Positions 24,886 through 32,760 of a stretch of 64,000 nt of DNA are shown here, piece by piece. Position 1 is the stretch's first letter. Each line of letters opens with the position of its first letter. Position numbers and translations under genes: made by a program. The notes under the pieces were generated by a model. The model did not search any database. It had not been told where the DNA came from and saw only the letters and a program-made list of their open reading frames with translations. Source of the stretch: Halorussus gelatinilyticus. GTDB lineage: Archaea > Halobacteriota > Halobacteria > Halobacteriales > Haladaptataceae. The DNA lies in contig NZ_CP096658.1 of NCBI RefSeq assembly GCF_023238445.1, positions 2,294,001 through 2,358,000 of the forward strand, in the 5' to 3' direction.

Positions 24886-26157
24886 TCAATCCATCTCCGC
24901 GACCGCGCAGTTGTTCGGCCCGAGTTCCACCTCGAAGGCCGACTCGTCGTCCAGCGATTCTCGACCCAGATTCGCCGCGATGATCTCCTCGTAGTTGGCG
25001 GGCCGCGGCGGGAGCGAGTCCAGTACGCGCTCGACGAACGCTCCCCGCTCGTCGGGAATTCGGAGTCGGTCGCGCACCGCGTCGAGTCGCGCGGTGAAGG
25101 TGTCGTTCTCGCCGGGGTTCGGCGCACTGTCGGGCGTCCGGTGGCCGGGCGCGACCAGCGTCTCGTCGGGGAGCGCGAGCAGTCGCTCGGTCAGCGTGTC
25201 GTAGAGGGTGCCCGCGAGGTCGCGGGCACCCTCGTCGCCGCGTTCGAGGTCCGGGCGGCCGAACCCGTCCGCGAAGAGCGCGTCGCCCGAGAAGAGGACG
25301 CCCTCGTCGCGGGCGGACTCGCTTTCGAGGGACGCAGACGCGTCGCCGAGGGAGGCAGACGCGCCGCCGAGTCGGAGCGCGCTCAGTTCGGTCGTGTGAC
25401 CCGGCGCGTGGAGTGCGGTCAGGGTCGCCTCGCCGACGCGAATCTCGCCGCCGTCGTCGAGCAGTCGCGGGTCGAGACCGTCGTCTGCGAGACCGCGCTC
25501 GGTCGCGCCGGCGGGCAGGACCGCCTGCGCGCCCGCGTCGTCGGCGAGTCGGCGCACGCCCGAGACGTGGTCGGCGTGGACGTGTGTGTCGATGGCATAG
25601 GTCAGTTCCGCGCCGAGTTGCTCGGCGTCGGCGACGTAGCGGTCGGCGAACGCGCGCAGGGGGTCGATGACCGTCGCCTCGTCGCCGGAGACGACCAGAT
25701 ACGCGAGACAACCGCTCGCCGGCCGGTCGTACTGGCGGACGGTCGGGTCGGCACCCAACCCGGCGGAAACCGGGACCTCGCGCGCGACGTAGACCCGCGC
25801 CCAGCCCGCCATCCCCGAATCGAGGTTTCGGGCGTCGATGCCCTCCTCGCGCAGGAGTTCGGCGACGGTCGCGCTGACCTCGCCGCGGGGACAGACCGTC
25901 ACGACCGGCCCCCGGAGGTCGAGGTCCGCGACGAGTTCGCCGACCTCGCCGCGCGCCTTCGCCGCCGCGAACTCGGCGTACGTGACCTGCGTCGCGTCCA
26001 CGCTCTCGCCGGTGATGCGCCACGCCTCGACCTCGTCGCGGTTGCGCACGTCGAGGAGGTGGACCGCCTCGCCGCGCCGGATTCGCTCGTGGAGGTCGTC
26101 GGGCGACAGCGAGGCGGAACCCGTGTTCTCGGCGGTGGATCGCTCGTCGTCGGTCAT
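24886..26157 (-). CDS. Rhodanese plus metallo-beta-lactamase fold protein
   Basis: A fusion of 423 residues. The N-terminal rhodanese domain (about 15-125) carries the sulfur-accepting cysteine Cys89 in 'VVTVCPRGEVS'. The C-terminal metallo-beta-lactamase domain (about 135-400) has the metal site 'THVHADHVSG' (H192, H194, D196, H197), later histidines in 'LHAPGHTTE' and 'VAPGHRTPD', and 'LFSGDALFADGFGRPDL' typical of persulfide dioxygenase-like enzymes. It probably handles sulfane sulfur or persulfides. ATG 26157 (MTDDERST) is chosen; the frame extends upstream into the divergent promoter region. Confidence 0.93.
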   Translation of the reverse strand: MTDDERSTAENTGSASLSPDDLHERIRRGEAVHLLDVRNRDEVEAWRITGESVDATQVTYAEFAAAKARGEVGELVADLDLRGPVVTVCPRGEVSATVAELLREEGIDARNLDSGMAGWARVYVAREVPVSAGLGADPTVRQYDRPASGCLAYLVVSGDEATVIDPLRAFADRYVADAEQLGAELTYAIDTHVHADHVSGVRRLADDAGAQAVLPAGATERGLADDGLDPRLLDDGGEIRVGEATLTALHAPGHTTELSALRLGGASASLGDASASLESESARDEGVLFSGDALFADGFGRPDLERGDEGARDLAGTLYDTLTERLLALPDETLVAPGHRTPDSAPNPGENDTFTARLDAVRDRLRIPDERGAFVERVLDSLPPRPANYEEIIAANLGRESLDDESAFEVELGPNNCAVAEMD

Positions 26158-26341
26158 GGGAGAAGCTACGCCTCGCGGGGGGAAAACGGTGTGGTGGACG
26201 AGCGGGACGCCCACCGTGCCGGAAAGGGAAGCAATCAGGAACCAATCGGGAACACCGTCGAGAGCAACGCAGAATCACCCGAAATCCGTCCAAAGCGACT
26301 CCCCACAAACCTTCAAGCGCGACGACGCCGAACGCGAACGC

Positions 26342-27034
26342 ATGGACGCCGACGCCTTCCCGGACGCGATTCGAGACGCCAAGGCGACCGAACTCGACCG
26401 CCTCGGCTCCCAGCAGGCGCTCGTCGCGCTGACAGACGCCGACCTCGACGCCGAGCGGGTCCTCCGGGCCGCCGCCTGGAGCGAACGCACCGCCAGCGAG
26501 ACGTTCGCGGCGTGGGCCGAATCCGCGGGCGACGCGGGCGGGACCGACGCCACAGGGGTCTTCGCCGCGCTGGCCGACGAGGAGCGCGGCCACTACGACC
26601 GCGTGGTGGCGCAACTCGACCGCGAGTCTGACTCCGCCGACGAGTCCGATTTCGCCGACGAGTTCGACCTGGCCGACGAATCCGAGTCCGGCGAAGTGGA
26701 CCCGATGCACGAGTACCTGCGGGACCTCGACACCACCGTCGAGCGCGCGGCGGGACTGGTCGGCCGGTCGCTCGCCGGCGACCGCACCCAGTTGCAGGTC
26801 GTGAACTTCTTCGTCAACGAGGCCGACGAGCGACTGGCCGACCTCTTCCGAGACCTGCGCTCGGACACGCAGGCGGGCGTCGAGACCGGCGCGGACCTGC
26901 TAGCGAGTCACTGCGAGGGCGAGGACGACTGGGAGCGCGCGACGGAGGTCGCCGAGCGGACCGTCCAAATCGCCTACGACGACTACGCCGAGACGTTGGA
27001 GGGGATGGGGCTGGACCCGAAGCCGATTTGTTGA
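26342..27034 (+). CDS. Rubrerythrin-like ferritin-fold protein
   Basis: A 230-residue helical protein starting MDADAFPDAIRDAK. Glu/His-containing helices ('AWSERTASETFAAWAE', 'ALADEERGHYDRVV') resemble the di-iron four-helix bundle of the rubrerythrin/ferritin-like family; the pair 'EERGHY' is a typical iron-ligand motif. The acidic low-complexity stretch at about 97-118 ('SDSADESDFADEFDLADESES') is an insertion. The C-terminal half has helices of a second bundle ('FVNEADERLADLFRDLRSD'). No rubredoxin domain. Role in oxidative or iron stress is inferred from the family. Confidence 0.75.
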   Translation: MDADAFPDAIRDAKATELDRLGSQQALVALTDADLDAERVLRAAAWSERTASETFAAWAESAGDAGGTDATGVFAALADEERGHYDRVVAQLDRESDSADESDFADEFDLADESESGEVDPMHEYLRDLDTTVERAAGLVGRSLAGDRTQLQVVNFFVNEADERLADLFRDLRSDTQAGVETGADLLASHCEGEDDWERATEVAERTVQIAYDDYAETLEGMGLDPKPIC

Positions 27035-27131
27035 GGGTCCGGCCATCGCCGTAGCTTTCTCTCTTTTTAGAAACGTCGATTCCTAGCCGGTTCCCGCAAA
27101 CCTAACCGTCTGCACCCCCTACCCGGAACCA

Positions 27132-27671
27132 ATGACGACGAACAGCGCTACCCTCGGCGGTGGCTGTTTCTGGTGTACCGAAGCGGCGTTCAAGGAACTC
27201 GACGGCGTGACCGCGGTCACGTCGGGCTACGCTGGCGGGCACGTCGAAGACCCGACCTACGAGGCGGTCTGCTCGGGCGACACCGGCCACGCCGAAGTCG
27301 TGCAGGTCGAGTACGACTCCGAGGTCCTGAGCTACGAGGACGTGCTGAAGGTGTTCTTCACGGTCCACGACCCGACGCAACTCAACCGGCAGGGTCCCGA
27401 CGTGGGCACCCAGTACCGCTCGGCCATCTTCTACCACGACGACGACCAGCGCGAGGTCGCCGAGCGATTCATCGAGGAGTTGGAAGCCGAAGGAGCCTAC
27501 GACGAGGACGACATCGTGACCGAGGTCGAACCGCTCGAAACCTTCTACGAGGCCGAGGAGTACCACCAGGACTACTACGAGAAGAACCCCAACGACCAGT
27601 ACTGTTCGATTCAGGCCGAACCGAAGGTCCAGAAGGTCCGCGAGAAGTTCGGCGGCAAAATCGAGCAGTAG
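27132..27671 (+). CDS. msrA: Peptide-methionine (S)-S-oxide reductase MsrA
   Basis: Repairs oxidised methionine. A 179-residue protein with the N-terminal catalytic motif 'GGCFWCTEAAF' (Cys12 is the nucleophile, Cys15 next to it), 'VTSGYAGGHVEDPTYEAVCSG', and 'TQYRSAIFYHDDDQ'. The conserved 'EYHQDYYEKNP' near the C-terminus is intact. Length is normal for the family. No msrB next to it. Confidence 0.98.
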   Translation: MTTNSATLGGGCFWCTEAAFKELDGVTAVTSGYAGGHVEDPTYEAVCSGDTGHAEVVQVEYDSEVLSYEDVLKVFFTVHDPTQLNRQGPDVGTQYRSAIFYHDDDQREVAERFIEELEAEGAYDEDDIVTEVEPLETFYEAEEYHQDYYEKNPNDQYCSIQAEPKVQKVREKFGGKIEQ

Positions 27672-27754
27672 CGCTCGCAGTTGTCCTTCGCTACCAATCT
27701 CGAACTGCGCTCACCGAGTAGTCAGCGACGGTGTTCGCCGAGAAGGGGTCCCGT

Positions 27755-28079
27755 TCACCGCGACGTCGGCACCATCGTAACGTCCGTGTCGGGCCGGAGC
27801 GAGATGGAGGGCTTGAACTCGGTTTTCTCCAGCTTCGTCTCCAAGTTCCAGTTCCGGAGCATCGTCGCGAGTATCGCCTTCACCTCGAACTTCGCGAACC
27901 GGGAGGCGATACAGCGGCGCGGACCGCCGCCGAACGGGAAGTAGGCGAATCCCGGCGGGCCTTCCTCGAACTCGTCGGTCCAGTGCTCGGGGCGGTAGCT
28001 CAGCGGGTCGTCGTAGAACGTCGAGTCGCGGTGGATGGCCCACTGCTGGCAGGAGACGGTCGTCCCCTCGGGAATCGTT
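27755..28079 (-). pseudogene. Cytochrome P450, C-terminal fragment
   Basis: The minus strand encodes the last ~108 residues of a cytochrome P450, from the 'IPEGTTVSCQQWAIHRD' strand through the 'YRPEHW' region and the heme-binding loop 'FPFGGGPRRCIA' to a natural end 'DTDVTMVPTSR' and stop at 27755. Upstream, the P450 frame is lost at about 28079, exactly where an unrelated gene begins on the opposite strand (ATG 28082). The missing N-terminal part (about three quarters of the enzyme, with oxygen-binding I-helix and ExxR) is not elsewhere in the window. This is a deletion or rearrangement breakpoint. Confidence 0.88.
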
Positions 28080-28081
28080 GC

Positions 28082-28840
28082 ATGTCCGACCTCCTCCCGT
28101 TCCTCTTCGACCCGTCTCCCGAGTCGATTGCCGAGTACTACACGTTCGCCGCGGAGTACGTCGTCGGCGTGACCGATGGCATGAGCTTCGACCACGACGG
28201 CATCGAATCGACGGTCGAGCGCGCCAGCGACGCCCTCGCGTCGGAGAACCGGGAGGTCGAACCGGCGACGGCCCGGTCCATCGCATCGGTCCTGTTGGAC
28301 GACGCCGCGTGGTATCGCGCCTACGCCGAGTGGCGACCGCTCCCGACCGAACTCGCATTCAAGTTCCGGTTCTTCCCGCTGATTCGCGCGCTCCGCGACG
28401 CGGCCGAGTCGTACAGTCGCCGCATCGGGTCGTTCTCGCATCCGCCGTTCAGTCGCCCCGCGGACGTGACGGTGGCCGGGCGACCGGTCTCGACTTACAT
28501 CGACGACGCGCAGCGACAGTTCCTCCTCGGGGCCGCCATCCTGCAGACCGAGTGGTACGTGGACGCCGCGGACCACCACGGAGTCGCGGTCCCCGTCGGA
28601 CTGCTCGAACGCTCGACCGAGGAGTTCGCCGCGTACTTCGCCGGGGAGCGCGAGGAGTTCTCGCCGCAGGTCCGGACGTTCCAAGCCGAACTCCTCCGCG
28701 AGAGCGTCCGGTGGGTCACGCGGTTCGAGCGACGCTTCGGCCGCGCGTCGCTCCTCGACGCGGAGGGCATCAGCGACACGGCCGAGCAGAACATCGACCG
28801 GATGGAGACGTTTCTCGAACGCGAACTACGTGCGCAGTGA
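28082..28840 (+). CDS. Uncharacterised helical protein
   Basis: A 252-residue soluble, mostly helical protein from ATG 28082 (MSDLLPFLFDPSPES). No motif recognised. Blocks that may be conserved are 'SVLLDDAAWYRAYAEWRPLP', 'RRIGSFSHPPFSRPADVTVAGRPVS' and 'FLLGAAILQTEWYVDAADHHGVAVPVGLLE'. Codon use is normal. Its start lies only three bases from the end of the P450 remnant on the other strand, so its promoter must lie in former P450 sequence or it has been displaced from its own. No close gene shares its transcript. Confidence 0.7.
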   Translation: MSDLLPFLFDPSPESIAEYYTFAAEYVVGVTDGMSFDHDGIESTVERASDALASENREVEPATARSIASVLLDDAAWYRAYAEWRPLPTELAFKFRFFPLIRALRDAAESYSRRIGSFSHPPFSRPADVTVAGRPVSTYIDDAQRQFLLGAAILQTEWYVDAADHHGVAVPVGLLERSTEEFAAYFAGEREEFSPQVRTFQAELLRESVRWVTRFERRFGRASLLDAEGISDTAEQNIDRMETFLERELRAQ

Positions 28841-28973
28841 CCGAGGCGTTGTCAGTCGAAATCGGTGACGGGCGAAATGTAACGGGGGCATCCGAACCGT
28901 GGCCCCAATCATAATAGGGGCAGCGTATTACTCGCTTTCTCTCGTATTCAGGGGTAAGTGGTTGATTCGACCC

Positions 28974-29249
28974 ATGAGTACGGAGAGAACTGGCGATTCA
29001 CCTCGGTCACTGACGCGAGTCTTAGCCGAGAAAATCGCCCAACGAAACGGCTACGACGGTGACTGTTCCGAGTTCTGCCTGTACGAGGAAACGGACGCCG
29101 AAGCGCTCGAAGCCTTCGTGGAACGCACCGATGGTCCCCTGACGACCGAGGTTCGTCTATTCGAGACGGTCGTCACGATTCGGAAGAACCGTGATGGAGA
29201 GACCACCGTGTCGGTCGAACCGGTAAACGAACCGGTAGCGTGCGACTGA
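28974..29249 (+). CDS. HalOD1 output-domain protein
   Basis: A 91-residue protein (MSTERTGDSPRSLT start) with the pattern of the haloarchaeal HalOD1 domain: 'LTRVLAEKIAQRNGYDGD', then 'LYEETDAEALEAFVER' and a beta-strand pair. HalOD1 domains are stand-alone or fused to signalling proteins and are thought to be output modules. ATG 28974 is preferred over the upstream ATG-like start at 28899, whose extra N-terminus is hydrophobic and unlike the family. Confidence 0.75.
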   Translation: MSTERTGDSPRSLTRVLAEKIAQRNGYDGDCSEFCLYEETDAEALEAFVERTDGPLTTEVRLFETVVTIRKNRDGETTVSVEPVNEPVACD

Positions 29250-29460
29250 GGCGCGACTCCGGGAATAATACGATTGATGAGAGTTCACCGCGGGTTTAGC
29301 CCGTTCGAAGGTTCGTGACTCTTGGGACTCCAGTGCTGGCTCGTGCTTTGCAAAGAGTGAATCGCCCTCATCGACATCGGTCGCCTCCCGGAAAGCCTGT
29401 CCGAGGAGTCAGGGCAGGGAAATCAAATGGTCTCGAGTTCAGGGCCGGAGATAGAAAATA

Positions 29461-30291
29461 TCAGTCTTGTCGGTGGAAGATTATTAGAGAGAGTAGTAGA
29501 GCGATGAGTGTGGCTTCCAGACCGAAACCCGGCATCGAGCCGTCAGTCGAGCCTTGAGCGTCGCTTTTTTCTTGAACGTCCGGGTCTCGAGGGGCGTAGT
29601 CTTCCGAATCGATCATTCCATCACCATCACTGTCTTTAATTCCACCCTGGTTTGTTTGAATCGTAGTCGTTGGTGTGGCCATTGTAGTTCGAGTAGTGGT
29701 CCTAGTTGGCGTGGCGAACGTGGTTTGAGTAGTGCTAGTTTGGGTAGTGGTCGTCGTAGTCTGAGTAGTGGTCGTTGTGGTTCGAGTAGTGATCGGTGTA
29801 GGAGTAGCCAAGTCCCCGTCGTCTTCAATTACGATCTGCCAATCGTACGGGACGGTATCCTTTGCTGCTGCATCGCGTAACTTTATACAATGGGTGCCAG
29901 CCTCTTTCGCATATATTCTCCACGACGCCGTAACCCCGTGCTCGAATCCGCGAATACCCGGATTCATTAAATACGTATTTTCGCTATTGGAGGTAGCGTG
30001 TTCTATATTGTCAAAAATGACGGTATCGGGATTGTTTCCCCAACTTCCAATCTGCAAGTCCTTCTCACCGTCCGGCACATCGAATTCGAAGTAGGCTGTA
30101 TCACCTTTGTCCATAATCAAACGGAACATATCTGACTCTTGGTATGCGTCGATTGTTCCGCTGTGAGTCCCGCTTCCGATTATTCTCGCTGAATCGCATT
30201 CATCGGACCAGTCATCCGCTGCGACCGGTGTCGAAATCATACTGCTTACCAGAATAATTGCGACCACGCTAATCGTAACCTTACATCTCAT
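29461..30291 (-). CDS. Secreted surface protein with Thr-rich stalk and PGF-CTERM anchor
   Basis: A 276-residue exported protein. Signal peptide (residues 1-25, 'ISVVAIILVSSMISTPVAA'); a beta-rich ectodomain (26-160) with cysteines Cys33 and Cys134; a long Thr/Gln stalk (about 165-215) likely O-glycosylated; a calcium-loop-like 'DSDGDGMIDSED' (219-230); and a C-terminal PGF motif plus hydrophobic helix and basic end ('SMPGFGLEATLIALLLSLIIF'), the archaeosortase ArtA recognition signal. The gene is AT-rich compared with neighbours. A MITE is inserted 20 bases upstream of its start codon and probably separates it from its original promoter. Confidence 0.85.
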   Translation of the reverse strand: MRCKVTISVVAIILVSSMISTPVAADDWSDECDSARIIGSGTHSGTIDAYQESDMFRLIMDKGDTAYFEFDVPDGEKDLQIGSWGNNPDTVIFDNIEHATSNSENTYLMNPGIRGFEHGVTASWRIYAKEAGTHCIKLRDAAAKDTVPYDWQIVIEDDGDLATPTPITTRTTTTTTQTTTTTTQTSTTQTTFATPTRTTTRTTMATPTTTIQTNQGGIKDSDGDGMIDSEDYAPRDPDVQEKSDAQGSTDGSMPGFGLEATLIALLLSLIIFHRQD

Positions 30292-30311
30292 GTACGGAAG
30301 CAGATAGATAC

Positions 30312-30319
30312 AATATTAT
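30312..30319. repeat. Target site duplication, left copy
   Basis: AATATTAT directly precedes the MITE; the same eight bases follow it at 30552-30559. Confidence 0.85.
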
Positions 30320-30551
30320 GGCACTGTCTAGTTACGCAGTTCTCGGGCAAACAGGGAGTACAGCGGTTCTTCGGCCGTTGCTAGACGAAAGGGATTCTCA
30401 CAAGCGTGTTGAGGTGTTTGGTGAGAGCGGTGAATTCAGGTTGCTCATCGTTTCTGGCTCCTTCGTTCCATTGAACAGACACTGGTTTTCCAGGATTTGC
30501 GACTTACTCACCGGACCACTGTCTGCCGATTTCGCTTATCTAGACAGTGCC
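30320..30551. mobile_element. 232-bp MITE with IS6-type ends
   Basis: The element begins GGCACTGTCTAG (30320-30331) and ends CTAGACAGTGCC (30540-30551), a perfect 12-base terminal inverted repeat; homology of the ends continues imperfectly for about 20 bases. It is bracketed by an 8-base direct duplication AATATTAT. The 8-base duplication and the GGCACTGT ends are features of the IS6 family. No transposase is encoded; the 86-codon frame that spans it crosses both ends and the target sites and is not a gene. It must have been mobilised by a transposase elsewhere in the genome. Confidence 0.85.
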
Positions 30552-30559
30552 AATATTAT
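30552..30559. repeat. Target site duplication, right copy
   Basis: AATATTAT, identical to 30312-30319. Confidence 0.85.
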
Positions 30560-30702
30560 GGATTTCCCGTTTTCATAACAGGCCGCTAACTCGCTATGGA
30601 ATCTCTACAATTTAACGAAGCTCGTTCTATAGCGGACCAGAGGTGAAACTGGAGCATATAAACCTATCGACGGTCTGCGCTCGCCCACGGTCGATGATTC
30701 AG

Positions 30703-30712
30703 TTATATGCGG
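30703..30712 (+). promoter_or_regulatory. TATA box of the lipoprotein gene
   Basis: TTATATGCGG lies 27-36 bases before the ATG at 30739, consistent with a leaderless transcript for the lipoprotein/regulator/membrane protein cassette. Confidence 0.5.
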
Positions 30713-30738
30713 TTCTCGTTTGATACCCGAACTGCCGC

Positions 30739-31986
30739 ATGTCCCCCGACTATCGGCCCTCCAGTGACCGACCTCGACGCGAGTTCCTCACGAAGTGCGG
30801 AATCGGACTCGTGACGGCGCTCTCGACCGCGACTGCCGGCTGTACGTCCGACCTCCCGCCCCTCGGTTCCCAACAGCGCTACGGACGTGTCGCCGTCCCG
30901 CCTGCGGACGCCCCCGAGTACCGACAGTGGATACCGTCCCCCGCGACCCTCGACGCCCCGGTCGAGCAGTACTACTTCGGTGTCCTACGACCGAAGGATA
31001 TCCCCCTCGACGCCCCGGAACTGGTCGTCGCTCGCCGTGCGCACGCCAAAACTGACCTGGACTACTTCGGAATCGGCTTCGAGAACTACGACCGACTCGT
31101 CACGTCCAGCGTCGGAACGGTCGTCGAGGCGAACTTCGACCGCGCGACCGTCCGTCAGACGATCACCGACAGCGGCTACGAGCGGAGCGGCGAACATCGC
31201 GGCTACGCGGTGTTTAGTCGCTCGGACGTGCCGCGTCGCGTCGCAGTCGGTGATGGCGTCGTCGTCTGGACGAGCGAGTATCGACACGCCGCTCCGAACC
31301 TCGAAGCGCTCATCGACGCCGGCAAAGGCGAACGGCCTCGCTACCACGAGGAGAACGCCGCCGTCGAGCGACTCACGTCGAAAGCGGGAGGCAACGCGTA
31401 TCTCGGTGTCAGTACGGCGATTCGTGGCCCAGCGGACCGTCCCGTGATGCGCGCCGACGCGTTCCGATTCGACGACGACACCGCCTATCAGGTGATCCAC
31501 TATCTGTACGAGAAGACCAGGGTGCCGACGAAATCGGTGCTGAAGTCGGCGCTGAAGCGCGAGGAGTACAGGTTCGCCGACGAAGCCGACGGGTTCGACG
31601 TCCAGTTCGACGGCAGGCTGGCGACGGTCGAAACGCGAGTGCCGCTCCGCTCGACCGACCGACTCGACCCGGAGTACCAACTGCCCCAGGTGACGTGGGG
31701 AACGACCTACGACCGAGAAACCGAAAGCGTCACGATCCGACACGAGGCGGGCGAGTCAGTGCCTGCGGGCCGGCTCTTCTACGACGTAGACCGACCGTCT
31801 CGCCCCGGAAGAATCGACGAGCGGCAACTCTGGACCGGGACCGACACCGTCGCTGGCGGTGCAGAGACGACGATCGACCTGAACGGCCACCCGAACGCGA
31901 CCGACGTGAATCTCGTGTATTCGACCGGAGGCGTGAGCTTTCACGTCCTCTTCGGTCTCGATCTACGGGGTGACGCCGATGAGTGA
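30739..31986 (+). CDS. Tat-exported lipoprotein, uncharacterised
   Basis: A 415-residue protein. The N-terminus has a twin-arginine motif (RREFLTK, Arg13-Arg14), a hydrophobic stretch and lipobox ATAGC (Cys35). The mature part has no family I can name; it has an alpha/beta repeat-like first half ('YFGVLRPKDIPLDAPELVVARRAHAKTDLDYFGIGFENYDRLV') and a beta-rich C-terminus. It starts a tight three-gene cassette: the next gene overlaps its stop codon. Role unknown; surface-exposed. Confidence 0.85.
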   Translation: MSPDYRPSSDRPRREFLTKCGIGLVTALSTATAGCTSDLPPLGSQQRYGRVAVPPADAPEYRQWIPSPATLDAPVEQYYFGVLRPKDIPLDAPELVVARRAHAKTDLDYFGIGFENYDRLVTSSVGTVVEANFDRATVRQTITDSGYERSGEHRGYAVFSRSDVPRRVAVGDGVVVWTSEYRHAAPNLEALIDAGKGERPRYHEENAAVERLTSKAGGNAYLGVSTAIRGPADRPVMRADAFRFDDDTAYQVIHYLYEKTRVPTKSVLKSALKREEYRFADEADGFDVQFDGRLATVETRVPLRSTDRLDPEYQLPQVTWGTTYDRETESVTIRHEAGESVPAGRLFYDVDRPSRPGRIDERQLWTGTDTVAGGAETTIDLNGHPNATDVNLVYSTGGVSFHVLFGLDLRGDADE

Positions 31987-32437
31987 GAGTTCGGTTCGGT
32001 CGTCGCGGAGTGGCGGAAGGCGATTCGACGTCCCCGAGATGATCGAGTATGAAACCCGGAACCTATACACGGACTGGATGACACGTGAGAGTGACATGGC
32101 CGAGGTCGAGCTTGCGACCGTCGTCTCGCTACTGGACGACGAGCACGTACGGTCGATCCTGGTCGCGACGAGCGAGACCCCGCTGTCGGCCAACGAACTC
32201 AGCGAGCGCTGCGGTATCTCCACGTCGTCCATCTATCGGCGAATCGACCGACTGAGCGAGGCCGACCTCGTGGAGGAACAGACGCGGCCGCGGTCCGACG
32301 GCCATCACGAAACGGTGTACGTCTCCCGACTCGACCAGTTCGAACTCACGATACGTGACGGGGAACTGACGTGGAGTATCGACCGTCGGAGCGATGACGT
32401 CGCCGACCAACTCACCCAGATGTGGGGGCGGTTTTGA
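31979..32437 (+). CDS. Winged-helix transcriptional regulator
   Basis: A 152-residue DNA-binding protein of ArsR-like type. The helix-turn-helix spans about residues 48-95: 'VVSLLDDEHVRSILVATSETPLSANELSERCGISTSSIYRRIDRL', with the wing in 'LVEEQTRPRSDGHHETVYVS'. No cysteine metal site. ATG 31979 overlaps the lipoprotein stop by eight bases; GTG 31970 in the same frame is an alternative. It is also overlapped at its end by the next gene. The overlap suggests it controls this cassette. Confidence 0.88.
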   Translation: MSESSVRSSRSGGRRFDVPEMIEYETRNLYTDWMTRESDMAEVELATVVSLLDDEHVRSILVATSETPLSANELSERCGISTSSIYRRIDRLSEADLVEEQTRPRSDGHHETVYVSRLDQFELTIRDGELTWSIDRRSDDVADQLTQMWGRF

Positions 32438-32760
32438 TGCTCGGCATCACGTTCGGTTCGCCGACCGGCTTCCTCGCCGGCATCGCCGCGACGGGATCCG
32501 CGGTAATCGGGCTGTACATCGGCTATCAAGCGTATCGCGGGCTTCGACGGAACTCGGACCGGTCGATGCGCTGGCTCTCGATTGGAATGATTCTGCTGTT
32601 CGGGCTCACCTACCTGCTCGCAGTTGCCGGACAGGGACTCATCGCGTTCCGCGTCGTTCCGATTCGCCTTCAGAACGTGTTCCGTCTGCTCGTCAGAGTG
32701 ACCCAACTCGCGGGGCTTTCGTGTATCGCCTACTCCCTTCGGATTGCAACGAAGAGATAA
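32437..32760 (+). CDS. Three-helix membrane protein (DUF7521-like)
   Basis: A 107-residue integral membrane protein whose ATG overlaps the regulator stop (TGATG). Three hydrophobic helices: about 10-30, 48-70, 82-102. Short basic loops ('QAYRGLRRNSDRSMRW') place the loops inside. Haloarchaeal winged-helix genes are often followed by such small membrane proteins, described as DUF7521; that name is from memory. Probably a sensor or partner of the upstream regulator. Confidence 0.8.
   Translation: MLGITFGSPTGFLAGIAATGSAVIGLYIGYQAYRGLRRNSDRSMRWLSIGMILLFGLTYLLAVAGQGLIAFRVVPIRLQNVFRLLVRVTQLAGLSCIAYSLRIATKR

Noticed and set aside
29650-29815. Short tandem GTAGT-type repeats
   Set aside because: These encode the Thr-rich stalk of the PGF-CTERM protein, not a CRISPR or satellite.
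30318-30578. 86-codon frame spanning the MITE
   Set aside because: It crosses both terminal repeats and target duplications and has no coding bias.
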